NCBI RefSeq assembly: GCF_025717065.2
Contig: NZ_JAOVZO020000001.1
Location: forward strand, 186,001-250,000
DNA from: Tahibacter soli
Lineage (GTDB): Bacteria; Pseudomonadota; Gammaproteobacteria; Xanthomonadales; Rhodanobacteraceae
Length of the DNA stretch: 64,000 bases
Direction of reading: 5' to 3'
Below the pieces are notes generated by a model that was not told where the DNA came from, did not search any database, and worked only from the letters and a program-made list of their open reading frames with translations. Positions 36,151 to 44,356 of the stretch are shown here, in pieces. A program made the translations under genes and the position numbers. The stretch's first letter is position 1; each line of letters starts with the position of its first letter.

Positions 36151-37062
36151 TCAGGCTGTCCGGACAGCACTCGCCCGGCGCAGTACGGCGGCCGCGTAGC
36201 GGTCGGCCGAACCCGCGCCGTGCGCGAAGAATAGGGACGGTTCGCTGAGTTCCAGCTCCAGAACGCGCGGCTGCCCGGCGCCGTCGTGGATCAGGTCGAC
36301 GCGCGCGTAGAGCAGCGGCGCGTCCGCGGGGATCGCCGCGAGGGTGCGCGCGCCGAGCGCGAGTTCCGCGTCGCTCGGCGTGCGCGGCGTGATGTGTTCG
36401 GCCGCGAACAGCGCGCGCGTGGCGTCCTCGCCGCGCCGCAGCAGCGGACCCTTGCGGATCGCGTGGCTGAACGCGCCGTCGAGGTAGACGAGCGCGGTTT
36501 CGCCGTGGTCGTCGACACGATCGAGATACGGCTGCAGTACGACGCTGCGGCCGGCATCGATCAGGCTGCGCGTGTGTGCGAGCGCGTCGTCAAGCGCCGA
36601 TCGCGCGTGCCGCCGCGCGTCGCGCGAGCCGGCGCCGACGCACGGCTTGACGACGAACTCGGTCGCGGTCGGAAAGTCGGCGAGGAACGCGTCGAGTTTG
36701 GCCGCTGCATCGTCGCCCGGTTCGACGAACCGGCTCGGCACGATCGCGACGCCGGCGCGTTCGAGGTCGGCGAGGTAGTGCTTGTCGGTGTTCCAGCGCA
36801 CGATGTCGACCGGATTGACGAGCGCGGTCGCCGCCGCCGCGCGCTGCGCCCAGGCGAGGAATTCCGGCAGGCGCTGCGTGTAGTCCCACGGCGAGCGCAG
36901 CGCGGCGACGTGCCATGCCGTCCAGTCGACCGAGGGGTCGTCCCAGTCGAGCGTGGCGACGTCGGCGCCGGCGGCGCGCAGCGCGTTGACGAGCGGCGGC
37001 AGGTCTTCGTCGAGGTCGCGCGCGGCGCGGGCGGTGACGAGGGCGATGCGATAGGCGGACAT
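36151..37062 (-). CDS. ATP-grasp domain protein, glutathione-synthetase/RimK-like
   Basis: 303 residues from ATG 37062, sharing bases with the TAA stop of the membrane protein gene before it (TAATG). The N-terminal part (IALVTARAARDLDEDLPPLV) is a pre-ATP-grasp fold. The middle has EFVVKPCVGAGSRDARR, the phosphate-binding loop, then VVLQPYLDRVDDHGETALVY and the Mg-binding end PRVLELELSEPSLFF. Such enzymes ligate a carboxylate to an amine with ATP. The C-terminal E-x-E-x-S-x-P-S form is common in a large uncharacterised group related to glutathione synthetase. The substrate is unknown. Confidence 0.75.
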   Translation of the reverse strand: MSAYRIALVTARAARDLDEDLPPLVNALRAAGADVATLDWDDPSVDWTAWHVAALRSPWDYTQRLPEFLAWAQRAAAATALVNPVDIVRWNTDKHYLADLERAGVAIVPSRFVEPGDDAAAKLDAFLADFPTATEFVVKPCVGAGSRDARRHARSALDDALAHTRSLIDAGRSVVLQPYLDRVDDHGETALVYLDGAFSHAIRKGPLLRRGEDATRALFAAEHITPRTPSDAELALGARTLAAIPADAPLLYARVDLIHDGAGQPRVLELELSEPSLFFAHGAGSADRYAAAVLRRASAVRTA

Positions 37063-38636
37063 TACGGTGCGGCCTCCGGCGAAGCGACGCGGCCTTGCGC
37101 GTCGACGGAAAAGGGGAAGACGTTCGCGCCGGTTTCGGCGTGGTCGGGCTCGACGAACTGCAGCGTGCACAGATTGCCGAAGCGATCGACGAGATCGTGA
37201 CCGTTCGCGACCGCGATGCGCAACCCCGGCCAGGCGCCGGCGGCGCAGTCGCGCGCGTCGACGACGGTGTTGTAGACCGGCCGGCCGGCGAATATCGCGC
37301 AGCGCATCAGGCTCGCGCCGCGCGACGCGGCGCCCTTGACCATCGTGTCGATATGCGTGCGCACGTCGTCGCTGTAGTCGGGCATGGCCAGTTCGATGCG
37401 GCAGCCCGGCGGAAAATCGCGCGCCGCGAGCGCTTCGCCGATGCGCGTGACGCGCGCGCTGTCGGCGGCGTAGAGGTCGGTCCAGCGCGAGGCGATGCGG
37501 TGCGACAGCACGAGGCCGACGACGCACAGCGCGCCGAACGCGCCGACGCAAACCGCGCGCGCGGCGCGGCCGCGCAGCAGCGTCCAGATCGCCGGCACCG
37601 CGAGCGCGATGCCCGCGGCCGCGAGATAGTAGAAGCGCAGGTTCAGCGACAGCACGCCCGCGTCGTTCGCGAGCGCGAGCCGCACGATCGGCGCCTGCAG
37701 TACCGACGGTGCGGCGACGAGCACGAGCGCGATCGACGCCGTGCGCATCGCGTACGCGCTGCGCCGGCGCACCGCGACGATGCCGGCGGCGATGACCAGT
37801 GCCGCGAGGAGAGCGACCAGCGCGATCGCGAGCGGATGCAGCGACGCCGACGTGAAGCCGAACAGCGCATGCGGCAGATAGCGCCACCAGGCGAGCGCGC
37901 CTTCGACGATCGCGCCGGCGCCGGCCTGCGCGCCGGTCGTCGTCGTCGCGGTGCCGCTCGCCACGCGCAGCGCGAGTGCGGCGATCACGGCCGCGACCGC
38001 GGCGATCGCGACCCCGTAGCGCCGCTCGCCCGTCGCGTACCGGTGCGCGAGCGCGCGCACGAAGAGCGCCGCGGCGACGGCGTAGGCCACTTCCTTCGAC
38101 GTGAGCGAGAACAGCAGCAGCGCGGCGCTCGCGATCGCCGCGCCTGTGCTGTCGCGGCGCAGCGCGCGTTCGCCGGCGACGAGCGCGGCGAGGCCGAACA
38201 GCAGCGCGAGCGGATCGAAGCGATCGGACAGCCAGATCGCGGTGCCGATGCCGGCCGGCGCGCAGGCGAACGCGAGGCCGGCGACGAGGCCGGGCAGCCA
38301 CGGACGATCGGCGTCGCCGTCGCGCGCGAGCGCGTTGCCGAGCACGGCGACGAGCGCGGCGTTCGCGGCGTGCACGACGAGGTTCGCGGCGTAGTGCCAG
38401 ACGCCGTCGGCGCCGAACGCCTGCGCCGTCAACCACCAGAACGCGAGGCCGACCGGGCGATAGAAATAGGTAAAAAACGCATTTTCACGCAGCACGACCG
38501 CGGGATCGTCGAGATGGCGCGTCAGCGCGAGCCAGCCCCAGTCTTCGGGCGTGATGCCGGCGTGGAGGGCGGGCAGGAAGGCGATCGCGGCGACGAGGGC
38601 GGGGATCAGCCAAGCGAGGGCGGGACGTAGGGGCAT
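37062..38636 (-). CDS. polytopic membrane protein, GT-C-like
   Basis: 524 residues from ATG 38636; a TTG 30 bases upstream is in frame but has no better ribosome site. Ten or more hydrophobic helices are followed by a soluble tail of about 120 residues with several Cys residues. After helix 1 comes HAGITPEDWGWLALTRHL, whose Glu-Asp pair is placed as in GT-C glycosyltransferases, then FYRPVGLAFWWL. ASALLLFSLTSKEVAYA-like stretches resemble the PMT/ArnT group. The acceptor is unknown. It is overlapped by the ATP-grasp gene after it, so a joint role is possible, but no pathway can be read from the pair. Confidence 0.65.
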   Translation of the reverse strand: MPLRPALAWLIPALVAAIAFLPALHAGITPEDWGWLALTRHLDDPAVVLRENAFFTYFYRPVGLAFWWLTAQAFGADGVWHYAANLVVHAANAALVAVLGNALARDGDADRPWLPGLVAGLAFACAPAGIGTAIWLSDRFDPLALLFGLAALVAGERALRRDSTGAAIASAALLLFSLTSKEVAYAVAAALFVRALAHRYATGERRYGVAIAAVAAVIAALALRVASGTATTTTGAQAGAGAIVEGALAWWRYLPHALFGFTSASLHPLAIALVALLAALVIAAGIVAVRRRSAYAMRTASIALVLVAAPSVLQAPIVRLALANDAGVLSLNLRFYYLAAAGIALAVPAIWTLLRGRAARAVCVGAFGALCVVGLVLSHRIASRWTDLYAADSARVTRIGEALAARDFPPGCRIELAMPDYSDDVRTHIDTMVKGAASRGASLMRCAIFAGRPVYNTVVDARDCAAGAWPGLRIAVANGHDLVDRFGNLCTLQFVEPDHAETGANVFPFSVDAQGRVASPEAAP

Positions 38637-38676
38637 GGGAGCGGCGAGCGAGGTTACGACGAGCAAGGGGCTTCGG

Positions 38677-38871
38677 GCTCGTCATCCCAGCGAAAGCTGG
38701 GATCCAGCTCTTGCTCTTTGGGGTTTTCGCTCTCGCTCGTCATCCCGGCGCAGGCCGGGATCCAGCTTTTCGATATCGGCGAAAACCGAGTCCAGGAGCT
38801 GGATTCCGGCCTGCGCCGGAATGACGAGCAAAAAGCAAAAGCTGGATTCCAGCTTTCGCTGGAATGACGGA
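38677..38871. repeat. cluster of four CGTCATCCC-type palindromic repeats (two forward, two inverted)
   Basis: Units of about 33 bases, GCTCGTCATCCC-GCG-loop-GGGATCCAGCT in form, occur at 38677-38710 and 38735-38767 (forward) and at 38797-38829 and 38840-38871 (inverted). Each unit is itself a hairpin. Copies 2 and 3 share the GCGCAGGC core and copies 1 and 4 share GCGAAAGC, so the whole block is a nested palindrome. It fills the gap between the ETF-QO gene and the membrane protein gene. Confidence 0.85.
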
Positions 38872-38891
38872 GTTCGTGCGACGACGCGTCA

Positions 38892-40496
38892 TTACAGGTT
38901 CTGGTAGTTCGGCCCCGCCCCGCCTTCCGGCGTCACCCAGGTGATGATCTGGTACGGATCCTTGATGTCGCAAGTCTTGCAGTGCACGCAGTTCGCCGCG
39001 TTGATCTGCAGGCGCTTGCCGGCTTCGTCCTCGACGATTTCGTAGACGCCGGCCGGGCAGAACCGCTGGCACGGGTTCGCGTATTCCTCGGCGCAGCGCG
39101 TCACGCAGATGTCGGTGTCGGCGACCTTCAGGTGCACCGGCTGGTCTTCGTCGTGCTCGGTCGCGGCGAAGTACACCGAGGCCAGGCGGTCGCGCGGCGG
39201 CAGCGTGCGTTCGACGAAGTCGCGCCTCGGCGCTTCGTACTGGCCGATCTTGTGCAGCGAGTTCCAGTCCGGCGTGCTCTTGAGCGTCCACGGCGACAGC
39301 CCCGCCGTGACCGTTTCCCAGCCGGCGTTGGCCAGGCCCATCCACAGTCCGCCATGGAAGCCCGGTTTGATATTTCTGACTTTGTGCAGTTCTTTGCCGA
39401 CCGCCGACGCGCGCAGCTTCGCGTCCCAGCCCTCGACCGAGTTCGTCGCGGCGATGTGTTCGGCCGCGAGCATGCCCGAGCGCAGCGCCTGGTGCGTACC
39501 CTTGATCTTCGGCACGTTGAGCGTGCCGGCCGCGTCGCCGATCAGCAGCGCGCCGGGCATTTCGCAGCGCGGCAGCGCCTGCCAGCCGCCGGTGACGATC
39601 GCGCGCGCGCCGTACGAAACGATGCTGCCGCCTTCGAGCAGCGGCTTGATCGCGGGGTGGTTCTTCAACTGCTGGAACAGCTCGAACGGCGACAGCATCG
39701 GATCGGCGTAGTCGAGGCCCGTGATGTAGCCGATCGCGACGCGGTCCTTGTCGAGGTGGTACAGGAACGAGCCGCCGTACGTCGCGTTGTCGGCCGGCCA
39801 GCCGAGCGTGTGCATCACCTTGCCCGGCTCCACGCGCCCGGCCGGCAGCTGCCACAGCTCCTTGATGCCGATCGAATAGCTCTGCGGGTCGCAGTCCTTG
39901 TCGAGCGCGTATTTGGCGATCAGCTGCTTGGACAGATGCCCGCGCGCGCCTTCGCCGAGCACGGTGATCGGCGCGGTGATGTCGATGCCTTGCGTATAGC
40001 CGCTCTTGTGTTCGCCGTCGCGCGCGACGCCCATGTCGCCGATGCGCACGCCGCAGACCGCGCCTTGATCGTTGAACAGCGGTTCGGCCGCGGCAAAGCC
40101 GGGATAGATCTCGACGCCGAGCGCTTCGGCCTGCGGCGCCAGCCACGCGCACAGTGCGCCGAGCGAGACGATGAAGTTGCCGTGGTTGTGCATTTGCGGC
40201 GGCACGACCGGCAGCTTGAGCGCGCGCGCTTTGTCGCGCAGCCACCAGAACTCGTCCTTGGTCACCGGCACGCAGATCGGCGGCGGATTCTTGCCCCAGT
40301 CGGGCAGCAGTTCGTTCAGCGGTTCGGGCTCGATCACCGCACCGGAAAGGATGTGCGCGCCGACCGTCGATGCCTTTTCGATCACGCAGACGCGGATGTC
40401 GGGCTTGAGCTGCTTCAGGCGTATCGCGAAGGCGAGGCCGGCCGGGCCTGCGCCCACGGTGACCACGTCGTATTCCATGACATCGCGTTCGCTCAT
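38892..40496 (-). CDS. electron transfer flavoprotein-ubiquinone oxidoreductase
   Basis: 534 residues. A membrane-associated flavoprotein that takes electrons from ETF and reduces ubiquinone. Seen: FAD-binding VVTVGAGPAGLAFAIRLK (near residue 11), AHILSGAVIEP, the central GGWQALPRCEMPGALLIGDAAG, and the C-terminal 4Fe-4S region with CVTRC, NPCQRFCPAGVYE and NCVHCKTCDIKDPYQ. Length is typical. etfBA lies 2.8 kb away on the same strand with two other genes between. The four-copy repeat block starts 20 bases past its stop. Confidence 0.95.
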   Translation of the reverse strand: MSERDVMEYDVVTVGAGPAGLAFAIRLKQLKPDIRVCVIEKASTVGAHILSGAVIEPEPLNELLPDWGKNPPPICVPVTKDEFWWLRDKARALKLPVVPPQMHNHGNFIVSLGALCAWLAPQAEALGVEIYPGFAAAEPLFNDQGAVCGVRIGDMGVARDGEHKSGYTQGIDITAPITVLGEGARGHLSKQLIAKYALDKDCDPQSYSIGIKELWQLPAGRVEPGKVMHTLGWPADNATYGGSFLYHLDKDRVAIGYITGLDYADPMLSPFELFQQLKNHPAIKPLLEGGSIVSYGARAIVTGGWQALPRCEMPGALLIGDAAGTLNVPKIKGTHQALRSGMLAAEHIAATNSVEGWDAKLRASAVGKELHKVRNIKPGFHGGLWMGLANAGWETVTAGLSPWTLKSTPDWNSLHKIGQYEAPRRDFVERTLPPRDRLASVYFAATEHDEDQPVHLKVADTDICVTRCAEEYANPCQRFCPAGVYEIVEDEAGKRLQINAANCVHCKTCDIKDPYQIITWVTPEGGAGPNYQNL

Positions 40497-40575
40497 GGCG
40501 GACTCCGGCTAGGGCGAGGAAAGGCGCATTGTCGCGGTTCCCAGCTAGAGCCGGCAATCAGGCCGGCGTACGTCG

Positions 40576-41376
40576 CTACACGCCGCGCATCACATCGCTG
40601 CGCTCGTAACGCGTGACATAGCTGAAAACGTCGCCCGGATGCAGCGTCACGGCCACGAGCAGGATGCGGTTCTTCGGGTCGAAATAGCGCCGCAGCGTGC
40701 GCAGCGCCGGCGTGCCGGGCTCGACTTCGAGTTCGCGCGCCTGTTCGGCGTCGAGCGCGACGGCCGACAGGATCTGCTCGACGAGGCCCACGCGCGCGAA
40801 CAGCTCGCCCTCGATCAGCGCGCGCATCGCGTCCTCGACGCGCGCGAAGCCGGGCGGCAGCCCCTGCATCGTCGCGCGGCGGTATACATCGGTAATACAG
40901 AACGGTTTGAGCATGCGCCGCTGGTAGCGGATGCCGTGCAGCAGCACGCATTCGGTGCCGGCGCGCACGTCGAGCCAGCCGGCGATCGTCGCATCGGCCT
41001 CGAGCCGGTCGCTGTGGCGCAGCTGGAAGCGCGTCGCCTGGGTGTACTGCAGCAGATCGTCGATCGAACGCACGTACTGGTTGTAGCGCACCTGCGGCTC
41101 GGCGCTGCGCACCTGCGTGCCCGAGCCGCGCCGGCGCGCGACGAGGCCCATCTCCTCGAGCGTACGCAGCGCTTCGCGCGCGGTGTAGCGGCTGATCGCG
41201 AAGCGCTCGCACAGCTGCGCCTCGGTCGGCAGCATGCCGCCGACGGGATGGTCGCCGCGCTTGAGCTCGTCGCGCAGTTCGTCGGCCACCTGCAGGTAGC
41301 GCGGCTTGCGCGACGAGCGCAGGCCGCGGCGCGCGGCGCCGGTCGGCGGTTCTCGGGGTGTTTCTTCCTCGCTCAT
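40576..41376 (-). CDS. GntR/HutC-family transcriptional regulator
   Basis: 266 residues. A winged-helix GntR domain (YLQVADELRDELKRGDH, GGMLPTEAQLCERFAISRYTAREALRTLEEMG, residues about 25-95) is followed by a UTRA ligand-binding domain (about 115-260). It is divergent from the amidase and CoA-transferase genes, with 124 bases between, so it probably controls that pair in response to a small molecule. The inducer cannot be read from sequence. Confidence 0.9.
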   Translation of the reverse strand: MSEEETPREPPTGAARRGLRSSRKPRYLQVADELRDELKRGDHPVGGMLPTEAQLCERFAISRYTAREALRTLEEMGLVARRRGSGTQVRSAEPQVRYNQYVRSIDDLLQYTQATRFQLRHSDRLEADATIAGWLDVRAGTECVLLHGIRYQRRMLKPFCITDVYRRATMQGLPPGFARVEDAMRALIEGELFARVGLVEQILSAVALDAEQARELEVEPGTPALRTLRRYFDPKNRILLVAVTLHPGDVFSYVTRYERSDVMRGV

Positions 41377-41390
41377 CGCGTCGTGCCGGC

Positions 41391-41417
41391 CACTTGACGG
41401 GGCAAGTGTACGTGTAC
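41391..41417. promoter_or_regulatory. candidate operator for the GntR regulator
   Basis: CACTTG (41391-41396) and CAAGTG (41403-41408) form a perfect inverted repeat with a 6-base spacer. They are joined to GTAC-GT-GTAC (41408-41417). The site lies 15 bases upstream of the regulator start, between the divergent genes, where an autoregulatory GntR operator would be expected. Confidence 0.4.
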
Positions 41418-41442
41418 GCGGTCGCGGATTCGCCGTCTCGCG

Positions 41443-41471
41443 CTGGCGTAGAAATAGGCATCGGTCATAAT
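41443..41471 (+). promoter_or_regulatory. candidate promoter for the amidase gene
   Basis: CATAAT at 41466-41471 matches 5 of 6 bases of a -10 box. CTGGCG at 41443-41448, 17 bases upstream, is a weak -35. The amidase ATG at 41501 follows with GGGAGGGGA as ribosome site. Confidence 0.35.
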
Positions 41472-41500
41472 CGGGCGAAGCAGGATAGGGAGGGGACTGG

Positions 41501-42907
41501 ATGAATGCGGTAACGGACGAACTCGCCGGACACGAATTGCGCGGCGCGGCCCTGTGTCACCAGCTGCACTGGCTGGCCTCGGGGCGCGTCGACGCGGAGT
41601 GGCTGACCACCCTGTACCTGTCGGCGATCGAGCGTGAAAACCCGCGCCTCAACGCGTATATCGCCCTCGACGCGGCCGGCGCGCGCGCGGCTGCCGCGGC
41701 GGCATCGGCGCGGCGCAAGTCGGGCGGCGCGATCGGCCGCCTCGACGGCGTGCCGGTGGCGATCAAAGACAATTTCGACGTCGCCGGCTGGGCCACGACG
41801 GCCGGCCTGCCGGGCCGGCGCGAGCATCGCGCGACGACCGACGCGGCCTGCATCGCGCGCCTCGCCGCGTCCGGCGCGGTGATCCTCGGCAAGACCAATC
41901 TCGACGAAGGCGTGCTCGGCGCACGCACGCACAACGCGCACTACGGCGCGACGGTCAATCCGTGGCGCGAAGGCTACGGCGTGGGCGGATCGTCGGGCGG
42001 CTCGGCCGCCGCGGTCGCGGCGGGCCTGTGCGCGGCGGCGCTCGGCTCCGACAGCATGGGCTCGATCCGCATTCCCGCGAGCCACTGCGGCGTCGCGGCG
42101 CTCAAGCCCACGCACGGCGAAATCTCGGTGCGCGGCATGGTGCCGGCGGCGCGCAGGCTCGACACCGTCGGCCTGATCGCGCGCGGCGTCAACGACCTGA
42201 CGGTGCTTCTGCAGGTGCTGGCCGGCTACGACGCGGAAGATCCGCGGTCGCGCAAGCGCCGCGTCGCGTTCGCGCCGCCGGACTGGGAGCCGGGGCGCTT
42301 GAAGAGCGGCGTCATTCCGAATCTCGCGGCGCTCGGCACGTCGCCGGAAGTCGTCGAAGTGTTCGAGAACGCGCTCGTGACGCTGCGCCAGGAGCTCGGC
42401 GAGCGCCGCGGCGTGAGCTTCGCCGATTATCCGTTCGACCGCGCGCGCCGCGCCGGCCTGTTGCTGATGGAAGCCGAAATGCTGTCGACGTTCGCGAGCG
42501 ATCTTGCCGACGCCGCGCATCCGGTGTCGCCGGGCTTTCGCGCGATGCTCGAGTTCGCGCGCGGCAAGTCGGCGCCGGACTACGTCGCGGCCGACCGCAT
42601 GCTCGACGCGTCGGTGCTCAAGATGCGCCGCGTGTTCGCCGAGGTCGACGTGCTCGTCACGCCGACGACCCCGGGCGCCGCGGTGCCGCTCGACGCGCCG
42701 GAACCGGCGAACCAGGCGCTGTTCACGAGCTTCCCGAGTCTCGCCGGCTGCCCCGCGGTGACGATTCCGATGGGCCGCTCGGCCGACGGCCTGCCGCTCG
42801 GCATGCAGTTCGTCGGGCCGCCGGGTTCGGATCTGCGCCTGCTCGAACTCGCGGAAGTCTGTGCGGCCGCGCTCGACGCGGCGCCGGTCTATCCGCCGCG
42901 CGGGTAA
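41501..42907 (+). CDS. amidase signature family hydrolase
   Basis: 468 residues with a strong ribosome site (GGGAGGGG). The Ser-cisSer-Lys triad regions are visible: VPVAIKDNFDVAGW (Lys near residue 91), the signature GVGGSSGGSAAAVAAGL near 165, and SDSMGSIRIPASHCG, where most relatives have DTGGSIR. Its exact substrate (amide, carbamate or allophanate-like) is unclear. It is followed 10 bases later by a CaiB-type CoA-transferase, and a GntR regulator is divergent, so it probably hydrolyses an amide whose acid product is then handled as a CoA ester. Confidence 0.88.
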   Translation: MNAVTDELAGHELRGAALCHQLHWLASGRVDAEWLTTLYLSAIERENPRLNAYIALDAAGARAAAAAASARRKSGGAIGRLDGVPVAIKDNFDVAGWATTAGLPGRREHRATTDAACIARLAASGAVILGKTNLDEGVLGARTHNAHYGATVNPWREGYGVGGSSGGSAAAVAAGLCAAALGSDSMGSIRIPASHCGVAALKPTHGEISVRGMVPAARRLDTVGLIARGVNDLTVLLQVLAGYDAEDPRSRKRRVAFAPPDWEPGRLKSGVIPNLAALGTSPEVVEVFENALVTLRQELGERRGVSFADYPFDRARRAGLLLMEAEMLSTFASDLADAAHPVSPGFRAMLEFARGKSAPDYVAADRMLDASVLKMRRVFAEVDVLVTPTTPGAAVPLDAPEPANQALFTSFPSLAGCPAVTIPMGRSADGLPLGMQFVGPPGSDLRLLELAEVCAAALDAAPVYPPRG

Positions 42908-42917
42908 GCGTCGCCGC

Positions 42918-44132
42918 ATGAAGCCGCTCGACGGCGTCCGGGTGCTGGATCTGTCGCGCATCCTTGCGGGGCCGTGGTGTACGCAGCTCCTGGCCGACTA
43001 CGGTGCGCAGGTGACCAAGATCGAACGTCCCGGCAGCGGCGACGATACGCGCCGCTGGGGACCGCCGTTTCTGCAAGGCGCCAACGACGAGGCCGTCGCC
43101 GCGTATTTCCTCGCGTGCAACCGCGGCAAGCGGTCGGTCGCGCTCGACTTCGCGCAGCCCGACGGCCAGGCGCTGCTGCAGCGTCTCGCCGACGATGCCG
43201 ACGTCGTCGTCGAAAACTATCTGCCCGGCACGCTCGCGCGATACGGGCTCGACTACGCGACGCTCTGCGCGCGCAATCCGCGGCTCGTGTACTGCTCGAT
43301 CAGCGGTTTCGGCCAGGAGGGCGCGAACGCCGCGCGGCCCGGCTACGACGCGATGATCCAGGCCGAGGCGGGTCTGATGTCGCTGACCGGGATTGCCGAC
43401 GGCGAGCCCGGCGCGGGGCCGCAGAAGGTCGGCGTCGCGGTCAGCGACCTCATGTGCGGCATGTACGCGGCGACGGCGATTCTCGCGGCGCTGCACGCGC
43501 GGTCGGCGACCGGGCGCGGCGCGCATCTGGATCTCGCGCTGTTCGACTGCCAGGTCGCCTGGCTCGCGAACCAGGGCATGAACTTCCTCGTCGGCGGCGA
43601 AGTGCCGCACCGGCACGGCACCGCACACCCGAACATCGCGCCGTACCAGACATTCGCGACGGCCGACGGCCATCTGATGCTCGCCTGCGGCAACGACGCG
43701 CAGTTCCGGCGCCTGTGCGACGAGGGCGGCGTGGCGGCGCTCGCGGACGATGTGCGTTTTGCGACGAATGCCGCACGCGTGGCGCATCGCGGCGAACTCG
43801 TCGAGCGCCTGCAGGCGGTATTCGCCGCGCGCACGACCGCCCAGTGGCTCGCCGCGCTCGCGGCGACCGGCGTGCCGGCCGGGCCGGTCAACGATCTCGC
43901 GCAGGTGTTCGCGCACGAGCAAACGCGCGAGCGCGGTCTCGCGTTCGAGATGACGCATCCGACGCTCGGACCGCTGCCGCAGATCGCCAATCCGGTGCGC
44001 GCCGACGGCGCGGCGTGGCGCGCGGATCTCGCGCCGCCGCGCCTGGGCGAACACACCGATGAGGTGCTCGCGTCGCTCGGCGTCGATGCCGGCGAGCGCG
44101 AGCGGCTGCGCGGCAGCGGCGTCGTTGGGTGA
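42918..44132 (+). CDS. CaiB/BaiF family (class III) CoA-transferase
   Basis: 404 residues from ATG 42918. N-terminal MKPLDGVRVLDLSRILAGPW and TKIERPGSGDDTR are the classical class III start. VVENYLPGTLARYGLDY, CSISGFGQEG, and RPGYDAMIQAEAGLMSLTG, holding the catalytic Asp, follow. C-terminal APPRLGEHTDEVLASLG also fits. It moves CoA between organic acids. It is probably co-transcribed with the amidase (10-base gap). Substrates are not predictable from sequence. Confidence 0.9.
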   Translation: MKPLDGVRVLDLSRILAGPWCTQLLADYGAQVTKIERPGSGDDTRRWGPPFLQGANDEAVAAYFLACNRGKRSVALDFAQPDGQALLQRLADDADVVVENYLPGTLARYGLDYATLCARNPRLVYCSISGFGQEGANAARPGYDAMIQAEAGLMSLTGIADGEPGAGPQKVGVAVSDLMCGMYAATAILAALHARSATGRGAHLDLALFDCQVAWLANQGMNFLVGGEVPHRHGTAHPNIAPYQTFATADGHLMLACGNDAQFRRLCDEGGVAALADDVRFATNAARVAHRGELVERLQAVFAARTTAQWLAALAATGVPAGPVNDLAQVFAHEQTRERGLAFEMTHPTLGPLPQIANPVRADGAAWRADLAPPRLGEHTDEVLASLGVDAGERERLRGSGVVG

Positions 44133-44164
44133 AATATAAAAAGAAAATTCAAAATAAAGAATCC

Positions 44165-44294
44165 CTCTCCCCCAAGCTTGCTTGGGGAAGGCCGGGGTGA
44201 GGGGGCGGCGCCGCAGTCTTCGTCGACGTCGACGCAGTGCCTCGCGTCGCCCCCTCACCCCAACCCTCTCCCCCGCAAGCTTGCGGGGGAGAGG
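44165..44294. repeat. composite CTCTCCCC palindromic repeat, copy 1
   Basis: Three nested hairpins. CCCCAAGC (44170-44177) pairs with GCTTGGGG (44180-44187). GGGGTGAGGGGGCG (44194-44207) pairs with CGCCCCCTCACCCC (44248-44261). CCTCTCCCCCGCAAGC and its complement form a perfect 30-base palindrome at 44265-44294 centred on AAGCTT. A second copy lies between mlaF and mlaD. It occupies most of the gap before the phosphotransacylase gene. Confidence 0.85.
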
Positions 44295-44356
44295 AGCCCG
44301 GCATGGCCACGCGCATCCACTGCGACATCGAGCGCCCTCATCGAACGGAGTCACCC

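Noticed and set aside
38677-38871. CRISPR array (several repeat units close together)
   Set aside because: Units are palindromic, differ in sequence, alternate in orientation and lack spacers of constant length.
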